Positions 41,563 to 51,184 of a DNA stretch of 64,000 nucleotides are shown piece by piece. The position numbers and the translations under genes were made by a program. Each line of letters starts with the position of its first letter. The stretch's first letter is position 1. The notes under the pieces are model-generated. The model worked only from the letters and a program-made list of their open reading frames with translations. It was not told the DNA's origin and ran no database searches. Origin of the DNA: Chelatococcus sambhunathii. GTDB taxonomy: Bacteria; Pseudomonadota; Alphaproteobacteria; Rhizobiales; Beijerinckiaceae. The DNA is taken from the NCBI RefSeq assembly GCF_001418005.1, contig NZ_LIOL01000002.1, positions 180,990 through 244,989 of the forward strand, written 5' to 3'.

Positions 41563-42846
41563 ATGCACGATATCCGTTTCATTCGCGAGAACCCGCAAGC
41601 CTTCGACGCCGGCCTTGCCCGCCGCGGCCTCCCGGCCCAGGCCGAGGCCCTGATCGCGCTCGACGAAAAGCGCCGGTCCGTCATCACCGGGCTGCAGGCC
41701 GCGCAGGAGCGGCGCAACGCCCTTTCGCGCGAGATCGGCGAGGCGAAGAAGGCGAAGGACGAGGCGCGGGCCGAAGCGCTGATGGCGGAGGTCGCCGCGC
41801 TCAAGGATGCGATGCAGGCCGGCGAGACGGCCGAGCGCGCCGCTATCGCCGAGCTCGATGCCGCGCTCGCCGCCATCCCCAACCTGCCCAAGGCGGATGT
41901 CCCGGACGGGCCGGACGAGAGCGCCAATGTCGAGCGCCACCGCCATGGCGACAAGCGCACCTATGGCTTTCAGCCGAAAGAGCATTTCGACCTCGGGGAG
42001 GCGCTCGGCCAGATGGATTTCGAGGCTGCGGCCAAGCTCTCGGGCGCGCGCTTCGTGGTGCTCAAGGGGCAACTCGCCCGGCTTGAGCGCGCCCTCGGCC
42101 AGTTCATGATCGACTTGCACACAACAGAGCACGGCTACACCGAGGTCAGCCCGCCGCTCCTGGTGCGGGACGAGGCGGTCTATGGCGTCGGTCAACTGCC
42201 TAAGTTCGAGGAGGATCTTTTCCGCACCACGGACGATCGTTGGCTGATTTCGACGGCCGAGGTGCCGCTGACGAATCTCGTGCGCGAATCAATTCTTTCC
42301 GAGGAGGAGTTGCCCCAGCGCTTTACGGCGCTGACGCCTTGCTTCCGCTCGGAGGCCGGATCGGCCGGGCGCGACACGCGCGGCATGCTGCGTCAGCATC
42401 AATTTGAGAAGGTTGAGCTCGTCTCGATCACGACGCCGGAGGCCTCCGCCGAGGAGCACGAGCGCATGCTCGCCGCGGCCGAGGCCGTGCTGAAGAAGCT
42501 CGACCTGCACTACCGCGTCGTGACGCTATGCACCGGCGACATGGGCTTCGCCTCGCAGAAGACCTACGACATCGAGGTGTGGCTGCCGGGGCAGGGCGCC
42601 TATCGCGAGATTTCGTCCTGCTCGGTCTGCGGCGATTTCCAGGCCCGGCGCATGCGCGCCCGCTACCGGCCGAGGGACGTGAAGGAGCCGCGCTTCGTCC
42701 ACACGCTCAACGGTTCGGGCACGGCTGTCGGGCGCGCGCTCATCGCCGTCATGGAGACATGGCAGAACGAGGACGGCTCCATCACCGTCCCTCCCGCCCT
42801 TGCGGGCTACATGGGCGGGATCACGCGAATCGAGAAGACGGGCTGA
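41563..42846 (+). CDS. serS: Serine-tRNA ligase
   Basis: A 427-residue class II SerRS. The N-terminal coiled-coil (residues about 30-105) binds the long variable arm of tRNA(Ser). Motif 2 includes [25 protein letters not shown], read as two pieces, and motif 3 is [13 protein letters not shown]. The ATG at 41563 begins [11 protein letters not shown] as in homologues. surE starts one base after its stop, so translation of the two is likely coupled. Confidence 0.97.
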   Translation: MHDIRFIRENPQAFDAGLARRGLPAQAEALIALDEKRRSVITGLQAAQERRNALSREIGEAKKAKDEARAEALMAEVAALKDAMQAGETAERAAIAELDAALAAIPNLPKADVPDGPDESANVERHRHGDKRTYGFQPKEHFDLGEALGQMDFEAAAKLSGARFVVLKGQLARLERALGQFMIDLHTTEHGYTEVSPPLLVRDEAVYGVGQLPKFEEDLFRTTDDRWLISTAEVPLTNLVRESILSEEELPQRFTALTPCFRSEAGSAGRDTRGMLRQHQFEKVELVSITTPEASAEEHERMLAAAEAVLKKLDLHYRVVTLCTGDMGFASQKTYDIEVWLPGQGAYREISSCSVCGDFQARRMRARYRPRDVKEPRFVHTLNGSGTAVGRALIAVMETWQNEDGSITVPPALAGYMGGITRIEKTG

Positions 42847-42847
42847 C

Positions 42848-43609
42848 ATGCGCATCCTTTTGACGAACGACGACGGCATTCACGCTCCCGGCCTCAAGGT
42901 GCTGGAGGAGATTGCCCGCGCCCTCTCCGACGACCTGTGGATCTTCGCGCCGGAGACGGACCAGAGCGGCGTCTCGCATTCGCTGTCGCTCAACGACCCG
43001 CTGCGCCTGCGCATGGTCAACGAGCGCCACTATGCCGTGCGCGGCACGCCGACGGATTGCGTCATCATGGGCCTGCGCCACGTGATGAAGGACAATCCGC
43101 CGGATCTGATCCTGTCCGGCGTCAACCGCGGCCAGAACGTGGCCGAGGACGTGACCTATTCCGGCACCATCGCCGGGGCGATGGAGGGCACGCTGCTCGG
43201 CGTGCCGTCGATCGCGCTGTCGCAGGCCTACGGCTCCTACGGGCGCGCGGCCATTCCCTGGGACTGCGCCCGGGCGCATGCTCCCGGCATCATCCGCCGG
43301 CTGATCGAGGCAGGCATCGAGCCGGGCATCCTCGTCAACGTCAACTTCCCCGCCTGCGAGCCGCAGGAGGTGAGGGGCACGGCCGTCACGGTACAGGGAC
43401 GGCGCGACCAGGCCCTTCTCAACATAGAGGAGCGCCGGGACGGGCGCGGCAATCCCTATTACTGGCTTGTCTTCGCCCGCGATAAGAGAGAGGCGGGCGC
43501 CGGCACGGACCTGCGCGCCATCGCCGAAAACCGCATCTCCATCACCCCGCTCGAGCTCGACCTGACGCACGAGCCGACCATGACGCGCTATGCGCGACTT
43601 TTCGGGTAA
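42848..43609 (+). CDS. surE: 5-prime/3-prime-nucleotidase SurE
   Basis: SurE dephosphorylates nucleoside monophosphates and, in some bacteria, short polyphosphate. The 253-residue protein begins [15 protein letters not shown], with the metal ligands D8 and D9, then a Ser in [16 protein letters not shown] and an Asn in [18 protein letters not shown]. The ATG at 42848 is one base after the serS stop and 20 bases of its end overlap pcm. The serS-surE-pcm-lytM order is widespread in proteobacteria. Confidence 0.97.
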   Translation: MRILLTNDDGIHAPGLKVLEEIARALSDDLWIFAPETDQSGVSHSLSLNDPLRLRMVNERHYAVRGTPTDCVIMGLRHVMKDNPPDLILSGVNRGQNVAEDVTYSGTIAGAMEGTLLGVPSIALSQAYGSYGRAAIPWDCARAHAPGIIRRLIEAGIEPGILVNVNFPACEPQEVRGTAVTVQGRRDQALLNIEERRDGRGNPYYWLVFARDKREAGAGTDLRAIAENRISITPLELDLTHEPTMTRYARLFG

Positions 43610-44291
43610 TCCCGACGCCCTCGACGAAGCCGATGCCGACGCCGGGCCGGTGACCGGCGCGGAGGAGACGGTCGCCTTCCTGTTGAGCCTCAGGGCGAAG
43701 GGCATCCGCGACACGGCGGTGCTGAGAGCGATGGAGGTCGTGCCGCGCGACATGTTCGCGCCACGGCGCTTCGCCGATCTCGCGCGGGCCGACGTGTCGC
43801 TGCCGCTGCCGTGCGGCCAGACGATGACGGCGCCCGGCATCATCGCCGCCATGCTGAAGGCGCTCGCCGTTCAGCGGCATCACCGCGTGCTCGAGATCGG
43901 CACCGGCTCGGGCTATCTATCGGCCGTGCTCGGCCATCTCGGGCGCGAGGTCATTTCGATCGAGCGGTTCCGCACGCTGGCGCTTGCGGCGGCCGAGCGC
44001 ATCGCTTCGCTCGGCCTGTCGCACGTGCGCATCATGCCCGGCGACGGCCTCGGCATCGGCAATCTCGGAGGTACCTTCGACCGTATCATCCTCAATGGCC
44101 TTGTGCCGGCTGCACCGGCCACGCTCACGTCGACCCTGCCGCCGGGTGGACGCCTCGTGACGGCGCGGATCGTAGAGGGGGTCTCGCGCATCGTCATGAT
44201 CGAGCGCGGAGCCGACGGGGAACTGGTCGAGACGTCGCTGCAGCCGGCGCGCATGCCGCCGCTGGCGCGCGGGCTGGCACGGGCGTTGTGA
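43590..44291 (+). CDS. pcm: Protein-L-isoaspartate O-methyltransferase
   Basis: PCMT methylates L-isoaspartyl residues in aged proteins to start their repair. The 233-residue protein has [18 protein letters not shown], the family block [19 protein letters not shown], and SAM motif [16 protein letters not shown]. The expected acidic residue after motif I, E in VISIER, is present. The start ATG lies inside the last 20 bases of surE, which suggests coupling. Length is at the upper end of the family because of a 30-residue N-terminal extension. Confidence 0.95.
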   Translation: MRDFSGNPDALDEADADAGPVTGAEETVAFLLSLRAKGIRDTAVLRAMEVVPRDMFAPRRFADLARADVSLPLPCGQTMTAPGIIAAMLKALAVQRHHRVLEIGTGSGYLSAVLGHLGREVISIERFRTLALAAAERIASLGLSHVRIMPGDGLGIGNLGGTFDRIILNGLVPAAPATLTSTLPPGGRLVTARIVEGVSRIVMIERGADGELVETSLQPARMPPLARGLARAL

Positions 44292-44427
44292 CGGGCGCGT
44301 CCCCAGAGCTGTTCCGGCGGCTTTAGGATGACCGACGATGGCGCTGCCGCGGCCGACATCGAAACGGTTGCTTAACCTGAATCCCTTTTAATCACCCCAG
44401 ATGCGTTGCGTTCTCGTGGGTGGTTCA

Positions 44428-45603
44428 ATGGGTCAGAGCGTTGTCAACGAGCAGTCATGGCTCCTGGTGCGCCTCGCTGCTGTCAGCCTGGTTGCGGGCG
44501 TTGTGGCCGGCTGCAGCTCGGACGTGATGCGCTTTACGGAAGATCCGTTCTCGAACCCCTTCAAGGACCCCGGCGTGACCGGCAGCGTGCAGGCCTCGCC
44601 GCCTGCCCCCGTCGCCAGCCAGCCGCTTTCCTCTCCCGGCATGGCCTCCACCTACCGGCCGACGCAGCCTGTGCAGCCGGCGGCTTATGTGCCGCCGTCC
44701 CAGCCGGTGCGGGCGACCGGCGCGCCCCAGGCCGTCACGGGCAGCGCCAATGGCTGGACCGCACAGGGCGGCAGCGCCATCTATGTCGGCACCGGCGATA
44801 CGCTCGCGAGCATCTCCGGCCGCTATGGCGTGCCGACGGCCGCCATCCTGGCTGCCAACGGCCTGACCAGCGCATCGCAGATCACCCCGGGGCGCCAGAT
44901 CATCATCCCCGTTTACAATCCCGGAGCGTCATCCGTCGCCGCTGCCCCGCAGCCGGTGAGGGTCGCCTCCGCCGCCAATTCCGTGCCCGTCGCCGCGCCG
45001 GTGGCGGTTCCGGCTCCGCCGCGGGCGGCTCGCCCCGCAGCGTCTGTCAAGGCGGCCGAGCCGTTGGCCGAGAAGCCTGTGCAGGTCGCAAAGCTCGAAC
45101 CGAAGGCCGAGCCGAAGTCGCAGGAGATCAAGACGGTGCCGTCACCGCTCCCGGCCGAGGCGGCCAAGCCGGAAGAAAAGGCGTCGGAGCCGACCCGCAC
45201 GGCGAGCCTCAATCCAGCCGAGGTTGCCGGCGGGCTCGAATTCCGCTGGCCGGCGCGCGGCCGCGTCATTGCCGGCTTCGGCGGCAAGGGCGGCAACGAG
45301 GGCATCAATATCGCACTGCCCGAGGGCACGCCCGTCAAGGCCGCCGAGAGCGGCACGGTGGCCTACGCCGGCAGCGAACTCAAGGGATACGGCAATCTCA
45401 TCCTTATTCGCCACGACAACGGCTGGGTGAGTGCCTACGCTCACAACAGCGAGCTTCTCGTCAAGCGCGGGGAGAGCGTGCGGCGCGGCCAGACCATCGC
45501 CAAGTCCGGGCAGACGGGCAATGTCTCCTCGCCCCAGCTGCACTTCGAACTGCGGCGCGGGTCGAGCCCCGTCGATCCGATGCCGCATCTCGCGGGATTG
45601 TGA
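44428..45603 (+). CDS. LysM-LytM lipoprotein with degenerate M23 domain (NlpD/DipM-like)
   Basis: A 391-residue lipoprotein. A signal sequence ends in the lipobox VAGC, Cys near residue 29. LysM is at residues 119-163, a long Pro/Ala/Lys linker follows, and a C-terminal LytM (M23) fold starts near 278. The catalytic HxGxD motif is N290-E-G-I-N294, so the metal His and Asp are both replaced by Asn, and HxH has become Q370-L-H372. Such domains act as activators of cell-wall amidases rather than as peptidases. GGGTGG precedes the ATG at 44428; an ATG at 44401 has no ribosome site. A terminator follows. Confidence 0.9.
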   Translation: MGQSVVNEQSWLLVRLAAVSLVAGVVAGCSSDVMRFTEDPFSNPFKDPGVTGSVQASPPAPVASQPLSSPGMASTYRPTQPVQPAAYVPPSQPVRATGAPQAVTGSANGWTAQGGSAIYVGTGDTLASISGRYGVPTAAILAANGLTSASQITPGRQIIIPVYNPGASSVAAAPQPVRVASAANSVPVAAPVAVPAPPRAARPAASVKAAEPLAEKPVQVAKLEPKAEPKSQEIKTVPSPLPAEAAKPEEKASEPTRTASLNPAEVAGGLEFRWPARGRVIAGFGGKGGNEGINIALPEGTPVKAAESGTVAYAGSELKGYGNLILIRHDNGWVSAYAHNSELLVKRGESVRRGQTIAKSGQTGNVSSPQLHFELRRGSSPVDPMPHLAGL

Positions 45604-45684
45604 GGCGGACGCGGCGCCGGATGCGGCGATGATGATCGAGGCAAATGATCGGTGCGCGTGAGACCCCGCGCCGATCACAGGAGG

Positions 45685-45716
45685 CGGGCCCGGTGCGCAT
45701 CGGGCCCGTTTTCTTT
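45685..45716 (+). terminator. Intrinsic terminator after the LytM lipoprotein gene
   Basis: CGGGCCCG at 45685-45692 pairs with the same palindromic 8-mer at 45701-45708 around GTGCGCAT, followed by TTTTCTTT. It lies between the convergent LytM and DUF815 genes. Confidence 0.8.
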
Positions 45717-45719
45717 GGT

Positions 45720-46625
45720 TCAGGCCTCGAGCCTGATGCCGAGACGGCCCGCAAGATCCTGGACGAACTGCCAAGCCGTGCGGCCGGACCGGGCGCCGCG
45801 CGTCGTCGCCCATTCGAGCGCTTCGGCGCGCAGGCGCTCGCGGTCGTAAGCGAGGCCGAAATGCGCGGCATAGCCGTTGATCATGTCGAGGTATTCGTCC
45901 TGGCTGCACTTGTGGAAGCCGAGCCATAGGCCGAAGCGGTCGGACAGCGACACCTTCTCCTCCACGGCTTCGCCGGGGTTGATGGCGGTCGAACGCTCGT
46001 TCTCCATCATGTCGCGCGGCAGGAGGTGGCGGCGGTTGGAGGTGGCGTAGAAGATGACGTTCTGCGGGCGCCCCTCGATGCCGCCCTCGAGGACGGCCTT
46101 CAGGGACTTGTAGGACGTGTCGTCGCTGTCGAAGGACAGATCGTCGCAGAAGACGATGAAACGGTGCGGGTCCGCCTTGAGCAAGCTCATCAGGGCCGGC
46201 AGACTCTCGATGTCCTCGCGGTGGATCTCGACGAGCTTCAGCGACCGCTCGCCCTCCCGCCGCGCGAGCCGCTCGTTGGTTTCGGCGTGGATGGCCTTGA
46301 CGAGCGAGGACTTGCCCATGCCGCGCGCCCCCCAGAGCAGCGCGTTGTTGGCCGGCAGGCCGCGGGCGAAGCGCTCGGTATTCTCCGCCAGGACGTCACG
46401 CATGCGGTCGATGCCGCGCAGGAGAACGAGGTCCACCCGGTTGACCTTCGGCACGGGATCGAGCCGGGCCGGGGAAGGATGCCAGACGAAGGCGTCGGCC
46501 GCATTGAGGTCGGGGGCCGTCGCTGCGCGCGGAGCGATCCGCTCGAGGGCGTCGGCGATGCGCGTCAGCGTCGACAGGAGCGCGTCCCTGTCGGCGCTTG
46601 TTGGGGCGGGCGGTTGTGGGGGCAT
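45720..46625 (-). CDS. DUF815 family ATP-binding protein
   Basis: A 301-residue P-loop ATPase of the DUF815 type. Walker A is in LWGARGMGKSSLVKA and Walker B in VFCDDLSFDSDDTSYK; sensor-like elements YATSNRRHLLPRDM and LSDRFGLWLGFHKC follow, typical of AAA+ domains. Function is unknown; the gene often lies near secDF or ychF-type housekeeping genes. The ATG at 46625 is chosen because the preceding residues look non-coding. It is divergent from yajC. Confidence 0.9.
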   Translation of the reverse strand: MPPQPPAPTSADRDALLSTLTRIADALERIAPRAATAPDLNAADAFVWHPSPARLDPVPKVNRVDLVLLRGIDRMRDVLAENTERFARGLPANNALLWGARGMGKSSLVKAIHAETNERLARREGERSLKLVEIHREDIESLPALMSLLKADPHRFIVFCDDLSFDSDDTSYKSLKAVLEGGIEGRPQNVIFYATSNRRHLLPRDMMENERSTAINPGEAVEEKVSLSDRFGLWLGFHKCSQDEYLDMINGYAAHFGLAYDRERLRAEALEWATTRGARSGRTAWQFVQDLAGRLGIRLEA

Positions 46626-46840
46626 TCCTCGGCCTGTCTTTCCTCGTTGGACTTGTCGTCGCGCGTGCCCGGCGCGAGGACGGTGGCGATATTCGCACCG
46701 GAGCGGTCCTGCGACGAGCCGTGCGCACCGACGTGCGGGCGGTTTGCTTTCGGCGGGCTCATCGTTATAGTCCGCGCGCTCTAATAACCCTTTGCGCCGC
46801 ATGCATGCCAGCGATGCGGTTTTTCGCCGGAGGTCAGTCA

Positions 46841-47182
46841 GTGATCACGCCAGCCTTCGCTCAGTCCGCCGGATCCGCCGGCGGGGGCGACATGCTCATT
46901 CAGCTCGTTCCGTTCATTCTGATCTTCGTCATCATGTGGTTCCTCATCATCCGGCCGCAGCAGCGGCGGGTGAAGGCCCACCAGGAGATGATCAAGAATG
47001 TGCGGCGCGGCGACACCATCGTCACCTCGGGCGGCCTCGTCGCCAAGGTGACCAAGGTGGTCGACGACGGCGAGATCGAGGTGGAGATCGCCGAGGGCGT
47101 CAAGGCGCGGCTCGTCCGTGGCATGATCTCTGAGGTTCGCTCCAAGTCCGAGCCGGTCAAGGCCGAGGCAACGAAGAGCTGA
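46841..47182 (+). CDS. yajC: Preprotein translocase subunit YajC
   Basis: YajC is a small membrane protein of the SecDF-YajC holotranslocon. The 113-residue protein has one membrane helix (about 22-43, VPFILIFVIMWFLIIRPQQ) and the conserved sequence RPQQRRVKAHQEMI followed by RGDTIVTSGGL. The start is the GTG at 46841, with CGGAGG at 46828-46833; it gives the N-terminus VITPAFAQSAG typical of alphaproteobacteria. secD begins 62 bases later. Confidence 0.94.
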   Translation: MITPAFAQSAGSAGGGDMLIQLVPFILIFVIMWFLIIRPQQRRVKAHQEMIKNVRRGDTIVTSGGLVAKVTKVVDDGEIEVEIAEGVKARLVRGMISEVRSKSEPVKAEATKS

Positions 47183-47244
47183 TCGATACCGCGCGCGGCG
47201 ACGGCCAGCCGTTGCCGCGCCTTGCCCTGCGTCAAGGCTGTCCC

Positions 47245-48855
47245 ATGCTGCGCTTTTCGACCACCAAGGTCGTCATCATGCTCGCCGTCACGGCTTTCGT
47301 CTGCCTTCTGGCAGTGCCGAACCTGATGGCGCCCGATACCCGCACCGCGATCCGCCAGGCCGTTCCGGGCTGGGTGCCGTCGTGGCTTGTGCCGACGCAG
47401 GCCATCGTGCTCGGTCTCGATCTGCAGGGCGGCTCGCACGTGCTGCTCGAAGTCGATTCGAACGACCTCGTGCGCTCGCAGGTGGCGACGCTGCGCGACG
47501 ACGTGCGGCGCGTCCTGCGGGAGACGCGGGTTGCGCCGCAGGGCGGCATCGTGGCGATGCCGCGCGGCGTGCAGCTGCGCCTCGCAGACGCGGCGGACGT
47601 CGAGAAGGTGATGCCGCGGCTGCGGGAGCTGTCGCAGCCGATCAGCAACGCGATCATCGGCCAGACGGGCGAGCGCAATATCGACATCACGACGAACGGC
47701 GATTCCATCCAGCTCACGCTGAGCCAGGCCGGCGTCGACGAGCGCGTGCGGCGCGCCGTTGATCAGGCCATCGAGGTGCTACGCCGGCGCGTCGACGCCC
47801 TCGGTACGACCGAGCCGAATATCCAGCGCCAGGGCGCGGACCGCATCCTGGTGCAGGTGCCGGGCCTGCAGGATCCGCAGCGGCTGAAGGAAATCCTCGG
47901 CCGCACGGCCAAGTTGCAGTTCCGCTTCATGGCCGAAGGTGGGGCGAGCCCATCGGAGGTCGAGATGATGCCGTCGCGCGACAGCGGCGGCCAGATGATG
48001 CCGGTCGAGCGCCGCGTCATCGTCGAGGGCGAGGACCTCACCGATGCGCAGCCGGCCTTCGACCAGCGCACCGGCGAGCCCATCGTCAATTTCCGTTTCA
48101 ATGTGCGCGGCGCCCAGCGCTTCGGCCAGGCGACGAGCGAGAACGTCGGCCGCCCGCTCGCCATCGTGCTCGACAACGAGATCATCTCCGCGCCGCGCAT
48201 CCTGCAGCCGATCACCGGTGGTTCGGGCCAGATCTCGGGCAACTTCACGGTGGAGCAGGCGAACAACCTCGCCATCCTTCTGCGCGCCGGCGCGCTGCCG
48301 GCGAAGCTGACCATTGTCGAAGAGCGTACGGTGGGGCCGGGGCTCGGCCAGGATTCGATTGAGGCCGGCAGGCTCGCGGCCATCGTCGGCACGATCCTCG
48401 TCGCCATCTACATGATTGCCTGCTACGGCCTGTTCGGCGTGATGGCCAATATCGCGGTGCTCATCAACGTCATCATGATCCTGGGGCTTCTGTCGGCGTT
48501 GGGAGCCACGCTGACGCTGCCGGGCATCGCCGGCATCGTGCTGACGGTTGGCATGGCGGTCGACGCGAACGTGCTCATCTACGAACGCATCCGCGAAGAG
48601 CGCCGGATGGGGCGCTCGGTCATCTCGGCGCTCGATGCGGGCTTCAGCCGAGCCCTGTCCACCATCGTCGATTCCAACATCACGACGCTGATTGCGGCGG
48701 TCGTCTTGTTCCTGCTCGGCTCCGGGCCGGTGCGCGGCTTCGCCGTCACCCTCTCTGTCGGCATCGTGACGACGGTCTTCACGGCCTTCACCCTGACGCG
48801 GCTGATGGTGGCGTTGTGGTTCCGCACCCTGCGCCCGACCACCATTCCGCTTTGA
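47245..48855 (+). CDS. secD: Protein translocase subunit SecD
   Basis: SecD and SecF use the proton motive force to help pull exported proteins across the membrane. The 536-residue protein has an N-terminal helix, a large periplasmic domain with LGLDLQGGSHVLLEVDS and LRRRVDALGTTEPNIQRQGADRILVQVPG (two pieces), and five C-terminal helices. The D5-like motif GMAVDANVLIYERIREE is complete, including the Asp important for proton coupling. It lies between yajC and secF. Confidence 0.97.
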   Translation: MLRFSTTKVVIMLAVTAFVCLLAVPNLMAPDTRTAIRQAVPGWVPSWLVPTQAIVLGLDLQGGSHVLLEVDSNDLVRSQVATLRDDVRRVLRETRVAPQGGIVAMPRGVQLRLADAADVEKVMPRLRELSQPISNAIIGQTGERNIDITTNGDSIQLTLSQAGVDERVRRAVDQAIEVLRRRVDALGTTEPNIQRQGADRILVQVPGLQDPQRLKEILGRTAKLQFRFMAEGGASPSEVEMMPSRDSGGQMMPVERRVIVEGEDLTDAQPAFDQRTGEPIVNFRFNVRGAQRFGQATSENVGRPLAIVLDNEIISAPRILQPITGGSGQISGNFTVEQANNLAILLRAGALPAKLTIVEERTVGPGLGQDSIEAGRLAAIVGTILVAIYMIACYGLFGVMANIAVLINVIMILGLLSALGATLTLPGIAGIVLTVGMAVDANVLIYERIREERRMGRSVISALDAGFSRALSTIVDSNITTLIAAVVLFLLGSGPVRGFAVTLSVGIVTTVFTAFTLTRLMVALWFRTLRPTTIPL

Positions 48856-48881
48856 TCTGCTGGACCGAGTGAACGAAAACC

Positions 48882-49832
48882 ATGCGTCTCCTGCGCTATA
48901 TACCGGACGACACCAAGTTCGGCTTCATGCAGTATCGCCGGATCAGCTTTCCGCTGTCGGCGGTGCTGTCGGTCCTGACGATCGTGCTCTTCTTTGCCGT
49001 GGGCATGAATTTCGGCATCGACTTCCGCGGCGGCACGCTCATTGAGATGCAGGCGCGGAACGGCGTGGCTGACCCCGGCTCCATCCGCCAGACGGCGGGC
49101 GGGCTGGGCTTCGGCGACGTCGAGGTGCAGACCTTCGGCGGCCCCGACGAAGTGCTGATGCGCTTCGGCCTGCAGGGCGACAGCGAGCAGGCGCAGCAAT
49201 CCTTGGTCAGCGCCGTGCGCGGCGCCTTCGAGGCCGACTATGAATTCCGTCGGGTCGAAGTGGTCGGGCCGCGCGTCTCGGGCGAACTCGTTCAGTCCGG
49301 CACGCTCGGTGTCGTGGTGGCGGTCCTTGGCGTTCTCATCTATTTGTGGTTCCGTTTCGAGTGGCAGTTCGCCGTCGGCGCGGTCATCGCCACGCTGCAC
49401 GATCTCGTCCTGACCATCGGCTTCTTTTCGATCACGCAGCTCGAGTTCAACATGACCTCGATCGCGGCCATCCTGACCATCGTCGGCTATTCGCTAAACG
49501 ACACGGTGGTGGTCTACGATCGCATCCGCGAGATGCTGCGCAAATACAAACGCCTGTCGCTGCCAGACATCATCGACATCGCCATCAATTCGACGCTCTC
49601 GCGCACGATCATGACGGCGACGACGACCTTCCTCGCCCTCCTGGCGCTTGCCGTCTTCGGCGGGGCGGTCATCGAGAGCTTCTCGCTCGCGATGATCTTC
49701 GGAGTCGTGATGGGCACCTATTCATCGATCTTCATTGCCGCCCCGGTGCTCATCTATCTGGGGGCGAAGGTCGGTGGCGAGGGGGAGGCCGGCGAGAAGA
49801 CGCAGGCCTCCGCGCCGCAGGCGGCGCCCTGA
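48882..49832 (+). CDS. secF: Protein translocase subunit SecF
   Basis: A 316-residue partner of SecD with six membrane helices and a small periplasmic domain. Signatures are NFGIDFRGGTLIEM and the conserved GYSLNDTVVVYDRIRE motif in helix 4, which has Asn-Asp for proton coupling. It starts 26 bases after secD. The next two genes encode NDUFAF3-like and NDUFAF6-like proteins, so an operon of membrane-biogenesis functions is likely. Confidence 0.97.
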   Translation: MRLLRYIPDDTKFGFMQYRRISFPLSAVLSVLTIVLFFAVGMNFGIDFRGGTLIEMQARNGVADPGSIRQTAGGLGFGDVEVQTFGGPDEVLMRFGLQGDSEQAQQSLVSAVRGAFEADYEFRRVEVVGPRVSGELVQSGTLGVVVAVLGVLIYLWFRFEWQFAVGAVIATLHDLVLTIGFFSITQLEFNMTSIAAILTIVGYSLNDTVVVYDRIREMLRKYKRLSLPDIIDIAINSTLSRTIMTATTTFLALLALAVFGGAVIESFSLAMIFGVVMGTYSSIFIAAPVLIYLGAKVGGEGEAGEKTQASAPQAAP

Positions 49833-49847
49833 CGGGAATTGAGCACG

Positions 49848-50231
49848 ATGGCCGAGCGGCGATACGAGGGCTTCGTACCCGGCCGGCACCAGATCGATGC
49901 CTATGGCAACGGCGGCTTCCGTTTTGCGGACATGTCGCACAAGGGCTCGGTCCTGGCGCTGCCTTCCGGCGTCAAGGCATGGGAGGCGACATCGGGTCAG
50001 GGGCTCGCCCCGGCCGACTTCCTGGCCGTGCGTGCAGAAGCGGATGACATCGAGCTGCTCATCGTCGGCACGGGCGTCGAGCTCGTGCCCCTCAGCGAGG
50101 CCGTGCGCTGGCACCTGCGCGAGCTGCGCATCGCTGTCGAGGTGATGCCGACCGGTGCGGCGGCACGCACCTACAACGTGCTGGTGGCCGAAGGGCGCAA
50201 GGTCGCTGCGGCGCTCGTCGCCGTCGCCTGA
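49848..50231 (+). CDS. Mth938-like (NDUFAF3 family) protein
   Basis: A 127-residue soluble protein of the Mth938-like/DUF498 family, whose mitochondrial member NDUFAF3 helps assemble respiratory complex I. The family elements are HQIDAYGNGGFRFADMSHKG near the start, the LLIVGTGVELVPLSEAV motif and the TGAAARTYNVLVAEGRKVAAAL end. The ATG at 49848 is preferred to a TTG three codons earlier. It starts 15 bases after secF and is followed by an NDUFAF6-like gene, which supports a link to complex I assembly by context only. Confidence 0.9.
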   Translation: MAERRYEGFVPGRHQIDAYGNGGFRFADMSHKGSVLALPSGVKAWEATSGQGLAPADFLAVRAEADDIELLIVGTGVELVPLSEAVRWHLRELRIAVEVMPTGAAARTYNVLVAEGRKVAAALVAVA

Positions 50232-50263
50232 GCCACCGCGCTGCAGCCAGAAAGGGCCCAGCC

Positions 50264-51121
50264 GTGAATGACGCCGCCATGCCGAACGTCGCCTTCGCGC
50301 ATTGCGCCGAGGAGGTCCGCGGTCACGATCCGGACCGGTTCTTCGCCAGCTTGTTCGCGCCGGCCGGGAAGCGGCCCTATCTCCACGCCCTTTACGCCTT
50401 CAATCTCGAGATTGCCCGCGTGCGGGAGGTGGTGAGCGACCCGATGCCCGGCGAGGTGCGCCTGCAATGGTGGCGGGACGAGCTCGCGGGACAGGCGCGG
50501 GGCGATGCCGAGGGCCATCCGGTCGCCGCGGCGCTGCGGGAAACCGTGGCCCGCTTCCGGCTGCCCGTCGAAGCGCTCGTTGCACTCATCGACGCGCGCA
50601 GCTTCGACCTCTACGAAGACCCCATGCCAAGCCTCGGCGACCTCGAGGGCTATTGCGGCGAAACCGCATCGGCGCTGTTCCGCCTCGCATCGCTCATCCT
50701 CGCCGATGGCGGCGAGGCCGGGCCGGCCGATGCGGCGGGCCATGCCGGCGTCGCCTACGGCATCACCATGCTGCTGCGCGCCTTCCCCTGGCATGCGGCG
50801 CGCGGCCAGCTTTATCTGCCGGCGGATGTCCTTGCCCGTCACGGCCTTTCCCGCATGGAGGCTCTGGCGCGTGACGAGGCGGCGCGGCTCATGCCGGTTC
50901 TCGCCGAGATGCGGGCGCTCGCCGAGGACCACTGGCGGAAGGCGCTCGCCTTCATCGCCGAGGTGCCGGGTGCCGTGCGCCCCGCCTTCCTGCCGCTGGC
51001 CGTGGTCGCGCCGTATCTCGCGCGGATGGAGCGGCCCTACGATCCCTTCCGCGACCTTGTCGAGGTGCCGCAATGGCGCCGCCAGTGGGCGCTGTGGCGC
51101 CTGGCGCGGCGGCTCGGCTAG
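50264..51121 (+). CDS. Squalene/phytoene synthase-fold protein, NDUFAF6-like
   Basis: A 285-residue all-helical protein of the isoprenoid synthase fold. The Asp-rich catalytic motif expected in squalene or phytoene synthases is replaced by LEIARVREVVSDP, and the second motif is ETASALFRLAS. With VRLQWWRDELAG and GVAYGITMLLRAFPWHAARG it matches what I recall of NDUFAF6, a complex I assembly factor, better than a true synthase. The GTG at 50264 follows AAAGGG. It follows the Mth938-like gene and is convergent with trmFO. Confidence 0.85.
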   Translation: MNDAAMPNVAFAHCAEEVRGHDPDRFFASLFAPAGKRPYLHALYAFNLEIARVREVVSDPMPGEVRLQWWRDELAGQARGDAEGHPVAAALRETVARFRLPVEALVALIDARSFDLYEDPMPSLGDLEGYCGETASALFRLASLILADGGEAGPADAAGHAGVAYGITMLLRAFPWHAARGQLYLPADVLARHGLSRMEALARDEAARLMPVLAEMRALAEDHWRKALAFIAEVPGAVRPAFLPLAVVAPYLARMERPYDPFRDLVEVPQWRRQWALWRLARRLG

Positions 51122-51184
51122 AGCCGGATCCGACCAGACTGGTCGACCTGATCGACGAATCCGGCCCAAACTCCACAAAGGATC

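Noticed and set aside
50264-51121. Active squalene or phytoene synthase
   Set aside because: The Asp-rich catalytic motif is missing and the neighbours are complex I assembly-like and Sec genes rather than hopanoid or carotenoid genes.
51122-51184. GCCGGAT / ATCCGGC inverted repeat between the NDUFAF6-like gene and trmFO as a terminator
   Set aside because: The arms are only seven bases with a loop of about 30 bases and no T-run, so I do not list it.
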